A stretch of 21,484 bases of DNA from positions 1 through 21,484 of the forward strand of contig JAUCBJ010005903.1 in assembly GCA_032718475.1 (NCBI GenBank). Reading direction: 5' to 3'. The position numbers were made by a program, and so were the translations under genes. Every line of letters begins with the position of its first letter. Positions within the stretch are counted from its first letter, which is position 1. This document shows positions 9,039 through 18,711 of the stretch, piece after piece. The DNA comes from Nemertoderma westbladi. Its lineage: Eukaryota; Xenacoelomorpha; Nemertodermatida; Nemertodermatidae. The notes under the pieces were generated by a model that saw nothing but the letters and a program-made list of their open reading frames with translations, made no database searches and was not told the DNA's origin.

Positions 9039-9248
9039 TTAGCAATACGTTGTAACGCAGTAGAAATATACGCAATCATTAAAATTCGCCGAGTTTCTGC
9101 GACATTGCTCCGCACACAGCCGGCAAATATGAGGAAAAAGGCACCCTTTATTGCAACCGGGGTGCGAAGCAGTGACTCCTCTTTTTAATAGCTCCATTGG
9201 GGCATCATTGTCGTCGTATCTATAAACAGTAAAAATAAATAGAATCAT
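9039..9248 (-). other. Small cysteine-rich ORF of unknown status
   Basis: A 69-codon minus-strand ORF. Its middle reads GCNKGCLFPHICRLCAEQC, a closely spaced Cys/His cluster that loosely resembles the zinc-binding segments of some retroelement gag-like proteins. Upstream, on the sense strand, a T-rich run ends in ATAG, which could serve as a splice acceptor, so it may be an exon or a relic. There is no second domain and no partner gene. Chance cannot be excluded; I name no function. Confidence 0.2.
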
Positions 9249-9884
9249 AACATTACGTAACTGCGGTACTCGTGTACAGTAGGCCTAGTTTTTAAACTTT
9301 ATTACTGTCACTACTGTAATTTCATTTCCTTCTTCATAACCCTATTAATTGTATAATATACCTTTGGTTTCAACGAGCGGGTAAATAATACTATTATGTA
9401 TCGACGATTGGTGGTGGTGAAGGAAAATGTGTTGTTATTATGATTGTTTTTTCTGAATAATATAATAATAACTATACGTCCTGTTCTAAAATAGCAATTT
9501 ATAGCCTTACGGCACGAGTGATTGTGTTTACCGTGCGACGGCTAGGGAAATAACTAAGCGAGGGCTGTAAAAGTTTTAATGTGCTATTATAAAATAGGTA
9601 GTGCGAAATTAATTCCATATAAAGAAATAAATAATATGTAGTTTTGACATCAAAGATTTTTTATATGAAAAAGTAATATCTACAGTAGTGAATAATTACT
9701 ACAGTAGATACCATTACTACAGTAGCTAATAAAAAATTCCTAGCCTTCATGACACAGTATTTATTACGAAACTTGTCTTTAGACTGTGAAGTTTTTATCA
9801 AAAGGTGAGGCCAGCAAAAACAGGATGGGGTGGGGGGCCGTCCGGGTACGTTTGTAACCACCAAATGGCTTAAAACCACTTGGA
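9249..9884. other. Spacer, no gene
   Basis: Mixed AT-rich sequence. From about 9675 it contains several ACTACAGTAG words, a motif that becomes frequent in the repeats downstream. A G-rich patch (GGGGTGGGGGGCC) lies at about 9825-9841. A minus-strand ORF at 9661-9957 is judged spurious. Confidence 0.5.
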
Positions 9885-10085
9885 TTGGAAAATTGTAAAC
9901 GCAGCTACTGTATAATGTGGCAACCTCCTGACTTGAACATAAATGGGAGCGAGTCAATAACTTTCATTCGCAGGTTTCTCAAGGACGGTGGACTTGTAGG
10001 CCTTCTACTTATGAACGTCTGCAAAAGAATACGGTGGACAGCTGATTGGTGCGGCATGATGTCACCAGGATTTACCGGAGTTGCA
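9885..10085 (+). pseudogene. LINE 3'-end relic, same family as 379-1509
   Basis: The plus strand encodes MWQPPDLNINGSESITFIRR followed by FLKDGGL, which aligns with WQPHGLNKHGGQPMTFLRR-ILKDTGL of the split LINE at about 1399-1475. A remnant of the following D-R-W segment is seen as RIRWTADW near 10030-10055. Only the last 60 or so codons of the polymerase survive, and nothing upstream matches. A short 5'-truncated insertion. Confidence 0.65.
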
Positions 10086-10396
10086 CCGTAGGCTCTACTG
10101 TAATCCGATCATACCATGTCATACTAAATAGACACTGCATCATTGTATATACTGTAGTACCGTTATACTATACCTGCTCTCATTTTTTTTACTGGGCTAA
10201 TTCCTCTTTTATATATCTTTCGTTTAGGACAAACATTACATTTAAAAATAATATACATTTTTCGTTATGTATACTAGTAGTAACGTTATACTATACCTGC
10301 TCCCATACTGTATCTACTGTATAAACTGTAGTACCGTTATACTTTACCTGCTCTCATACAGTATACAGTAGTACCGATACTATACCTGCTCACATA

Positions 10397-10470
10397 CTGT
10401 GGAACGACCCACGAAGTGAGCGAAGCCTTAGCATATGGGTGCCATTGGCGAGTTGTCTGTCGTCGTCATC
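10397..10470. mobile_element. TGGGGC foldback element, single-arm fragment
   Basis: Matches the left arm of the complete element at 10757-11069: CCACGAAGTGAGCGAAGCC, TTAGCATATGGGTGCCATT and GAGTTGTCTGTCGTCGTC. It then returns directly to the local 51-bp repeat. The opposite arm is absent. Confidence 0.75.
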
Positions 10471-10587
10471 GTCGTAAATACCTGCTCTCATACTATATCT
10501 ACAGTATCTACTGTAGTACCGTTATACTATACCTGCTCTCATCCTGTATCTACTGTATACTAGTAGTACCGTTTATACTGTAGCAGC

Positions 10588-10617
10588 CAGATAGACTCAC
10601 CCACTACGTGGCTCGCC
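10588..10617. mobile_element. TGGGGC foldback element, terminal scrap
   Basis: GACTCACCCACTACGTGGC followed by TCGCCCCA is the inverted terminal segment of the same family, as at 18370-18391. Confidence 0.55.
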
Positions 10618-10756
10618 CCATATACATACATTGTACTGCAGGACTTGCATGCGACTCAAGTAGTACCGTTCGTTATACTATACCTGCTCTCCTACTGTAT
10701 CTACAGTATACAGTATACTAGTAATACCGCTATACTATACCTGCTCCCATACTGTG

Positions 10757-11069
10757 TGGCGAGCCACGAAGTGAGCGAAGCCTTAGCATATGGGTGCCAT
10801 TAACGAGTTGTCTGTCGTCGTCGAGGAAGTAAATTTTTGATCGCTAATAAATCGGTTATTCCTTGATGAAATTAAACGAAACTTGGTATGTGTGTAGTCC
10901 GTCAAAAGTTTAGAAAGAATCGGAAGTTTGGTAAAAACGAATGAACGCAACGAGGCACAAAGGAGGACGAGTATTGTGTTGAAGACTTCTGACGAACGGC
11001 AGACAACTCGATAATGGTGCCCATATCCTAAAGGCTTTGCTCATTTCGTGCTGCGCGAAGGCCCCACGA
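10757..11069. mobile_element. Foldback MITE with ~70-bp inverted arms
   Basis: The left arm reads TGGCGAGCCACGAAGTGAGC, then GAAGCCTTAGCATATGGGTG, CCATTAACGAGTTGTCTGTC. The inverse of the right arm reads TGGGGCCTTCGCGCAGCACG, AAATGAGCAAAGCCTTTAGG, ATATGGGCACCATTATCGAG, TTGTCTGCCG. The arms pair over about 70 bases. The interior contains CCTTGATGAAATTAAACGAA and ACTTGGTATGTG, the inverted counterpart of a segment at 18225-18275 and 19790-19850. No clear target duplication flanks this copy. Confidence 0.8.
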
Positions 11070-11350
11070 ACGTGTATCTAATGTGTATACTGTAGTACCG
11101 TTACTATATCTGCTCTCATACTCTATCTACTGTATATTCTGTAGTAACGTTCGTTATTTTTATTTTTTTTTTGATTGGGTGAGAATGATAGTATAATAAC
11201 ATAGTTGATACAATGGATTTCAAATTGCACTATTACACCCTATCACCAAATTTGATTTATACAATGAGGTACAGTGATACGGATGTAAGGGGGAAATTCA
11301 AATACTATACCGTTCGTTATACTATACCTGCTCTCCTACTGTATTACTCT

Positions 11351-11853
11351 ACCTTTGCTTCAAATCATCTGCAAATGTCAACATGAACATCCCAAAGCAA
11401 ATTAAGTAAATGATAGTTAATCGCATTGCCGAAGTCATAATTCCAGGAATTTGTTTTTATACCTGTGGATGTTTTATACGATAAGGTAATTATTTATCTA
11501 GATTTTATTATATAAGCAGTCAATTAGTCCAGCCAAAAAACTTGTAACTGATGATTTACAGTAGAAGTCTGCAATCATGACACTTACCGTCTTTTTTTCT
11601 ATCTGAAATTGGTAGTCAATACAATTAGTATCGTGACAATCCGACTATGCGTCTGTCCGTCACAAAAAAAATATCGTAAGCAAAGGTCATGTGCCGCAGT
11701 AGGCCTACAACGTACAGAATGGGCTGGCAAACCTAATTGTGGTACGGAAGTGTTGGAAGTGGTACTGTAGTAACAATTATAAGAAAGATGTAGGCCTACA
11801 TTAGCAGTTAATGAGGCTATTGTAGCGTAGGTACGAGTTTTATTGATAGGAAT
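11351..11853. other. Spacer before the satellite, no gene
   Basis: Unique-looking AT-rich sequence, with TAGGCCTA at 11700 and 11791. ORFs here run into the satellite and are not credible. Confidence 0.5.
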
Positions 11854-14549
11854 GACTGTAGTGGCAGAATTGAAGTGTGCAACAAACATCCATTTCTACC
11901 ATACCTATACTGTAGTGGCAGAATCGAAGTGTGCAACAAACATCCATTTCTATCATACCTACTGTAGTGGCAGAATCGAAGTGTGCAACAAACATCCATT
12001 TCTATCATACCTACTGTAGTGGCAGAATCGAAGTGTGTAACAAACATCCAGTTTTACCGTACCTACTGTAGTGGCAGAATCGAAGTGTGCAACAAACATC
12101 CATTTCTATCATACCTACTGTAGTGGCAGAGCAGAATCGAAGTATGCAACAAACATCCATTTCTATCATACCTACTGTAGTGGCAGAGCAGAATCGAAGT
12201 ATGCAACAAACATCCATTTCTATCATACCTACTGTAGTGGCAGAATCGAAGTGTGCAACAAACATCCATTTCTACCATACCTACTGTAGTGGCAAAATCG
12301 AAGTGTGCAACAAACATCCATTTCTACCATACCTACAGTAGTGGCAGAATCGAAGTGTGCAACAAACATCCATTTCTATCATACCTACTGTAGTGGCAGA
12401 GCAGAATCGAAGTATGCAACAAACATCCATTTCTATCATACCTACTGTAGTGGCAGAATCGAAGTGTGCAACAAACATCCATTTCTACCATACCTACTGT
12501 AGTGGCAGAATCGAAGTATGCAACAAACATCCATTTCTACCATACCTACTGTAGTGGCAGAATCGAAGTGTGCAACAAACATCCATTTCTATCATACCTA
12601 CTGTAGTGGCAGAGCAGAATCGAAGTATGCCACAAACATCCAGTTTTACCGTACCTACTGTAGTGGCAGAATCGAAGTGTGTAACAAACATCCAGTTTTA
12701 CCGTACCTACTGTAGTGGCAGAATCGAAATATGCCACAAACATCCAGTTTTACCGTACCTACTGTAGTGGCAGAATCGAAGTGTGTAACAAACATCCAGT
12801 TTTACCGTACCTACTGTAGTGGCAGAATCGAAGTGTGCAACAAACATCCATTTCTATCATACCTACTGTAGTGGCAGAGCAGAATCGAAGTGTGTAACAA
12901 ACATCCATTTTTACCATACCTACTGTAGTGGCAGAATCGAAGTGTGTAACAAACATCCAGTTTTACCGTACCTACTGTAGTGGCAGAATCGAAGTGTGCA
13001 ACAAACATCCATTTCTACCATACCTACTGTAGTGGCAGAATCGAAGTGTGTAACAAACATCCATTTTTACCATACCTACTGTAGTGGCAGAATCGAGGTA
13101 TGCAACAAATATCCATTTTTACCATACCTACTGTAGTGGCAGAATCGAAGTATGCAACAAACATCCATTTCTATCATACCTACTGTAGTGGCAGAATCGA
13201 AGTGTGCAACAAACATCCATTTCTACCATACCTACTGTAGTGGCAGAATCGAAGTATGCAACAAACATCCATTTCTATCATACCTACTGTAGTGGCAGAG
13301 CAGAATCGAAGTATGCCACAAACATCCAGTTTTACCGTACCTACTGTAGTGGCAGAATCGAAGTGTGTAACAAACATCCAGTTTTACCGTACCTACTGTA
13401 GTGGCAGAATCGAGGTATGCAACAAATATCCATTTCTATCATACCTGCTGTAGTGGCAGAATCGAAGTGTGTAACAAACATCCATTTTTACCATACCTAC
13501 TGTAATGGCAGAATCGAAGTGTGTAACAAACATCCATTTTTACCATACCTACTGTAGTGGCAGAATCGAGGTATGCAACAAATATCCATTTCTACCATAC
13601 CTGCTGTAGTGGCAGAATCGAAGTGTGTAACAAACATCCATTTTTACCATACCTACTGTAGTGGCAGAATCGAAGTATGCAACAAACATCCAGTTCTACC
13701 ATCCCTACTGTAGTGGCAGAATCGAAGTATGCCACAAACATCCAGTTTTACCGTACCTACTGTAGTGGCAGAATCGAAGTGTGTAACAAACATCCATTTT
13801 TACCATACCTGCTGTAGTGGCAGAATCGAAGTGTGTAACAAACATCCATTTTTACCATACCTACTGTAGTGGCAGAATCGAAGTGTGCAACAAACAACAA
13901 TTTCTACCATACCTACTGTAGTGGCAGAATCGAAGTATGCAACAAACATCCATTTCTACCATACCTACTGTAGTGGCAGAATCGAAGTATGCAACAAACA
14001 TCCATTTCTACCATACCTAATGTAGTGGCAGAATCGAAGTATGCAACAAACATCCACTTCTACTATACCTACTGTAGTGGCAGAATCGAAGTATGCAACA
14101 AACATCCACTTCTACTATACCTACTGTAGTGGCAGAATCGAAGTATGCAACAAACAACAATTTCTACCATACCTACTGTAGTGGCAGAATCGAAGTATGC
14201 AACAAACATCCATTTCTACTATACCTACTGTAGTGGCAGAATCGAAGTATGCAACAAACAACAATTTCTACCATACCTACTGTAGTGGCAGAATCGAAGT
14301 ATGCAACAAACATCCATTTCCACCATACCTACTGTAGTGGCAGAATCTAAGTATGCAACAAACATCCATTTCTACTATACCTACTGTAGTGGCAGAATCG
14401 AAGTGTGCAACAAACAACAATTTCTACCATACCTACTGTAGTGGCAGAATCGAAGTGTGCAACAAACAGCCATTTCTACCATACCTACTGTAGTGGCAGA
14501 ATCGAAGTGTGCAACTAACATCCATTTCTACTGTGCCATACCTACTGTA
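11854..14549. repeat. 52-bp satellite array, about 51 units
   Basis: The unit begins TACTGTAGTGGCAGAATCGA, continues AGTGTGCAACAAACATCCAT and ends TTCTACCATACC: 52 bp. Six units carry a 5-bp duplication (GGCAGAGCAGAATC), giving 57 bp, at about 12127, 12184, 12396, 12611, 12876 and 13296. Variant classes include CATTTCTATCATACC, CAGTTTTACCGTACC, CATTTTTACCATACC and, in the last third, ACAACAATTTCTACC. A ~200-bp stretch at 12494 recurs nearly unchanged at 13180, so a higher-order block has been copied. Both strands carry ORFs of 65-84 codons, but these come from a 52-base period read in three frames and are not genes. Confidence 0.97.
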
Positions 14550-15149
14550 TTGTAGCACTGGCTGGCTATGCTAAATCAGATGACAATTATGTTTCATAAC
14601 CCATCGAACATATAGTCAGCAACAAGTACAATCGTCCAAGTGATGTCACTGATCCGGGTCAGCTGCACTACTCCTAAGTGTCAAGTTTAAACTGTTTATT
14701 GAGTACTCGCCTAGAGATTATGGTAATCTCTTCTCATTCCAGACCCAAACTACCGAAGAAACTGCTTAAAGTAAATAAACAGCTAAATATACTGTATTTC
14801 ACGACACAGGGGTTTATTTTTCGCTTAATTTTTCTCGCTTTACCTCCCCCCCCCCCCCCCCTCCCCCGGCATCATATCAACAAGTACTTTTATACTTACA
14901 AACTTACCTCAATAATAATTCAAATGTCAATGAATTTTTACAGACTTTAAGAAATTTCAACGTATGAGCACACTCTGATAAAGAGAGAGATACGTTCACT
15001 ACTTTGATTTAATCCCATATGATACACTTTGACTGCGCTGCCCGACATTATATATTTTATTCACCTAGACATAGACTCATGACTATTTTGCACATCTGTC
15101 ACATCTCTATCTCAGTCAGTAGAGTTACCACCACCAACCACTACTTTGT
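14550..15149. other. Spacer with C16 tract, no gene
   Basis: No recognised gene. A run of 16 C (14846-14861) followed by TCCCCC lies within a plus-strand ORF whose proline run is simply that tract. Otherwise AT-rich. Confidence 0.55.
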
Positions 15150-15312
15150 TCTTATTCTTATGGCGGCGTGGCGTGCCTCAATAAAATTCAGATTATATGT
15201 TAATATATATCTTTTATGGTTATTGGGTAAAAACAATTCTCATTCTCATAGCGGCGTGCCACAATATAATTATATAGACCTTTTATAGTTATTGGGTAAA
15301 AACAATAACAGA
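15150..15312. repeat. Two-copy degenerate tandem repeat, ~80 bp
   Basis: TTCTTATGGCGGCGTGGCG / CTCATAGCGGCGTGCCACAA and CTTTTATGGTTATTGGGTAA / CTTTTATAGTTATTGGGTAA each occur twice, the latter pair at about 15210 and 15281, with AAAACAAT following both. A short minisatellite of two imperfect units. Confidence 0.65.
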
Positions 15313-15541
15313 TGGCGAAGTAAGGGGTGCAATAGGTATAGAGTGGGATATTGATTATAGGCCTATGTATGAAATGAGTATTAAATGGTGATCCGATAAG
15401 TACAGACAATCGGTAAGATCAAAGATCTACAATGTGGGACGTACAGTACCGTGGCGTTTTAAGTTTACTACAGTATAGGGTTCCTGTGTTCTGTGGTCTG
15501 ACGCCTGTTTGGGATAGTAGTCAGGTGGCTAAGGGAAAAAA
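15313..15541. other. Spacer downstream of the zinc-knuckle gene
   Basis: No gene recognised. TAGGCCTA at 15358-15365. No terminal repeat matching the upstream side of the neighbouring gene was found here. Confidence 0.45.
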
Positions 15542-17605
15542 TCACGACAAAGGTGAGGAAAGCACCATTTTTTCACTATATATGTAAAATTTTACGTAGA
15601 ATTTAAGTCTATAAAATATAAAAATCACAGTTTCTAAAATACAAAAATACTCTAAACTATTAGTCCTTCTTTTGTGAACGGCGTTTACGAATTTTTTTGA
15701 GACTAGTAAGAGTCTTTTTCTCTTTGGGGCGAGCCACTTTACTAGGAGGGCTATAAGGCCTGGGGGAAGGGTGCAATACGATTGCATAGAAGGTTTTGGA
15801 TTATGGTTGGTGTATGCGCCGGTCGAGGTACCCGGTTGATTGATATCAACATCGGTGGAACGAGGGCGAACAACCTTTAGAGCTCGTTTCAGGACGGCAG
15901 CTCTTACTGGTCCCTGACGGGTCGTTTGCACGACAGCGGTAGGTTGACCGTTTGTAGTGAGAAATTTCCTCGGTTTGATTGTTCTCTCTAATTCGCGTTC
16001 TCTGGCTTTATATTCATATGGTTGTCTATAAACTTCTTGTAACTCAGGATGCGAGTTTATGAATAAGTCGCCGTATTCCGGATCTTGGCGGATGAAGTTG
16101 ATCAAATTATAGGAATTCAGGTTATTGGGATTGATGTTCCTAAGATACTTGCGAACATATTTAGTTGAAATATTCTCGCCAATACGCTTCATCAGTTCGT
16201 AACTGGGGGTGCGAGATTTTTGTTCGACGGAAGCAAAGAGGTATGGGTGAAACGCATAGACTCCTTCATATGCACGTCCTGGATAGTATCGGTGACGTGA
16301 TTCGCAATTGAGATCCGCGTTAGCTTCCCAGCTCTGATGTAACGTAGGGTAACTATTTCGTCTACGCTCTCTAGATCTCGGTTGAAAGGGCAATCGAAAC
16401 TTGCGTGTCCTTTAAACTGGCAATGATGGCATTGAGTCATAAATTGAGGGCAGACTGCGAAGATGTGTAAGTTATTGAGTCTACAATACGCACAATAAAT
16501 CTCCATAATAGGTTGATCTTTAAAGTAGGAGCAAGGTTCGCTGGAGTCCACCGGGGTATAGTGGTCCCGTGATGCACATAACCGGCAACGTTTCCTAGAA
16601 ATGTAATTGGCATGCCGATAATCATATGCCGTGAGACATTGTGGACCCTGATACCATTCCAACACATAATCATTGTCGCTACTCCTGGGCGCTGTTTTTG
16701 AATTTCTTTGGATTCCAAGCAAATTGGTTCTTCTTCCACTTGCATAGCTGAGATAGGTGCAGCTGTTTCCTCAAGTGAACCCACTGTTTGAACTTCCTTA
16801 ATAGAATATCCTGTGAGAATTCGGGGTTTTGTATGACAGATGAATGTAGGTTCTGTATACAAACGTCCTTAAAAATGGCAAATCCAGCGCTGTCCAACTT
16901 CTCAGCAGCTGAGTCTCTTAAGCTGAGCTTGGTCAAAGCGCGGTCCTTAAACTGACTGTCAACGTTGCGGAACGGAGTCAGAAAGCGCCTAAAGCATTCG
17001 AATCTGATGAATTTATTGTATTCATCTAACTTAGCGAGTTTAGTTCCGAGCACTAAGGGATGAGCGCGTATAATGCGACTGCACACATCAGCTAGCCAAC
17101 CGGCAAGTGCGGCGTTCTCGAAGATGGTGTATATAGCTAATGAGGGATGGAGTGGAACACTCATAAAGCTATAGACGACTCCATGTGCTGTTAATGGTCC
17201 GTCAAAATATAATCGAGAATAATGATCTCCATATATTTGTTGATAACTGACAGGATTTCCAACTTTGAAATTCCATCCGTATTCTTGGAAGGCGAGATGT
17301 CCGATAGAAGTTCTTTGTACTTTATTGATTCCGCTTGATGTATTGGCATACATGGTTCGGAAGAAACCTCGGCCTTTTGGTGTTTCAATGGGAGCATTCA
17401 ATCTTAGCTGTGGTCCATTCCTGTGGTTTCGGCTTCCTTTATTCTTCGTCCCAATGACAGATTCTTCTGAAGACGTTCGATTCGCTTTCAGTTTATTGTT
17501 GGCGTTTGTGTTTTGAAGTTGTATTCGAGTGGACAGTCGCGCCGGTTTCGAGGAGACCATACCGACCTGTGATAAGCGTTGGTTTTGTTGAGTGCCGGTA
17601 TTCAT
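15542..17605 (-). pseudogene. Broken gag-like gene with three zinc-knuckle-like motifs, family unknown
   Basis: Reads from ATG at 17605 (MNTGTQQNQRLSQVG) as a 308-codon frame to 16679. The likely coding frame then moves through 16862-16437, 16722-16192 and 16393-15542, and finally to a basic tail ending at TAA 15660-15662 (KKIRKRRSQKKD). The start is Lys/Arg/Ser/Asn-rich. A long middle part with aromatic and leucine-rich segments follows and is unrecognised. At 16390-16587 lie three Cys/His motifs: CX2CX4HX9C, CX2CX5HX4C, and a canonical CX2CX4HX4C with Gly before His (CHHCQFKGHASFDC). A highly basic stretch follows (RSRERRRN). Zinc knuckles with flanking basic tracts are typical of retroelement Gag nucleocapsids and nucleic-acid-binding proteins. 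I see no protease, polymerase, integrase or long terminal repeat nearby. Every frame change is in the same sense. The 5' part is repeated at 18712-19170. Confidence 0.6.
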
Positions 17606-17639
17606 CTTCTCTCACCTCTTCCATGCAGCAATGTCAGAC
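17377..17639. repeat. Duplicated block I, copy 1 (gene 5' end)
   Basis: Matches 18921-19196 nearly base for base, covering the ATG and the first ~65 codons of the zinc-knuckle gene. Relative to the other copy it has 2 extra bases near 17443, lacks 23 bases at about 17392, and has 8 extra bases (CATGCAGC) just upstream of the ATG region. The first two changes sum to -21, so the reading frame is kept outside the altered interval. Confidence 0.9.
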
Positions 17640-17719
17640 ATAAATTCCAACCTGTGTATCGCCGGTAGTGCTGTTGCTGTGCAAGTGCTGAAGTGCTAGT
17701 TGCCACCGGTCAGCCGGTA

Positions 17720-18392
17720 CTGGTAGTAGGGTTGTACCTACGGTGCGCACTACAACGGCAGTACAGCAATATGGTGTACCGTGTCAATGGCTGAATGATT
17801 AGCGGTAACTATCTAAACTATTATAGTATTATTACCGGTACTGGGCTAATTACTGAATTAGGCGTAGGCCTAAACTATAATCACCGCAAGGGTTACCAGG
17901 GCCATGTTTAATTAGATTACATGATATGGCATGTCTGCAGTGTATGGTACCGGCTGACCAGTATTGCAGTATTGACTGATTGCAGGATTCTCGATTCAGG
18001 GATTGAGTACAGCCTGGCAGTACCGGTACACATGGTACATGCAGATTGGCAGACAGCCCCAATGTATTGCAAAATTTGTCAGAAACCCAGCTGATTTATC
18101 CTACAGTAATAATAATTTAACGCATTTTAATTTTGGATAAATAAATCTATTATAACTGCAATAACAGTTACATTGATGCTGCACGAAGGCCCCACGCAAA
18201 TTCTACTTGGAAAATTTTCAAACTTTTGCCAAACAACATGCGTACCAAGTTTGGATAGATTTCATCAAGGATTGGCCGAGTTATTAACGTTTAAAATAAA
18301 ATACTGAAAAAAAACGTGACAGAACGACAGAACGACAGGTTGATTAATGGTACCCCTACGCTAAGGCTCACTCACTTCGTGGCTCGCCCCAC
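17720..18392. repeat. Duplicated block II, copy 1 (upstream region)
   Basis: Matches 19283-19953 from CTGGTAGTAGGG to the terminal GTGGCTCGCCCCAC, with a few small indels. It lies upstream of the zinc-knuckle gene and separated from block I by about 80 bp that has no counterpart in the other copy. Rich in TACCGGTA-type palindromes. The last ~200 bp (18178-18392) is foldback-family sequence: GCTGCACGAAGGCCCCAC at its start and TTCGTGGCTCGCCCCAC at its end. It may contain the promoter, but I see no definite element. Confidence 0.9.
18178..18392. mobile_element. TGGGGC foldback family segment
   Basis: Shares TTTGCCAAACAACATGCGTA, CCAAGTTTGGATAGATTTCA, TCAAGGATTGGCCGAGTTAT and GACAGAACGACAG with 19744-19953 and, inverted and diverged, with the element at 10757-11069. 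Here both ends point the same way (GGCCCCAC and CGCCCCAC), so this is a rearranged or partial copy, not a simple inverted-repeat element. Confidence 0.7.
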
Positions 18393-18595
18393 ATTTTCCA
18401 ATCCCCCCAGTTTCTTGGAGTTTGGAGTCTGTGTAAGACACGTTCGTGGGGCCTTCGCGCAGCACGAGGCCCAGTTATGAGATACAAATTAAAGTTGTTC
18501 GACTGTATCACAAAATGAGGTTATGAGAGATTAACCCAGACCACCAATTAATCAAAGAAAGGGGGACAGTACGTGTTCACCCCTTTTAATCTGCA

Positions 18596-18611
18596 CCCCC
18601 CCCCCCCCCCC
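18596..18611. repeat. C16 homopolymer
   Basis: Sixteen C followed by TCCCCCC. Almost the same arrangement as at 14846-14867. Confidence 0.9.
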
Positions 18612-18711
18612 TCCCCCCACCCACCGATACATAACCGCGACATCTACCACCCACGGAAGGGTAGCACGAACTTATTTCCAAACGCACGTTCAATATGCAA
18701 AGCCAGGCGGT

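Larger units (their letters stand above)
10120..11350. repeat. Degenerate ~51-bp repeat field, interrupted
   Basis: The word order GTAGTACCGTTATACTATAC, CTGCTCTCATACTGTAT, CTACTGTATA recurs at about 10155, 10277, 10328, 10368, 10475-10550, 10660-10750, 11092 and 11308. Neighbouring CGTTATA positions 10284 and 10335 give a 51-bp period. The units are heavily diverged and interrupted by foldback-element pieces (10397-10470, 10588-10617, 10757-11069) and by an unrelated AT-rich block at about 11157-11305. Confidence 0.75.

Noticed and set aside
9661-9957. 98-codon minus-strand ORF
   Set aside because: It has no motif, overlaps a LINE relic on the other strand, and its composition follows local simple sequence.
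10757-11069. 8-bp target duplication around the foldback element
   Set aside because: Flanking octamers match at only about half the positions.
11599-13453. Many 65-96 codon ORFs on both strands
   Set aside because: They are produced by the 52-bp satellite: 52 is not a multiple of 3, so the repeat is read in all frames, and the same peptides recur on each strand.
14678-14950. Proline-rich 90-codon ORF
   Set aside because: The proline run is the C16 homopolymer; nothing else supports coding.
16437-16862. Independent 141-codon gene
   Set aside because: Only its first ~60 codons look coding (acidic stretch EEEPICLESKE). The remainder is a shadow of the zinc-knuckle frame, so it is treated as part of the broken gene.
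17850-18062. Minus-strand ORF in block II
   Set aside because: Its counterpart in the second copy of block II is not conserved as an ORF, so no coding selection is indicated.
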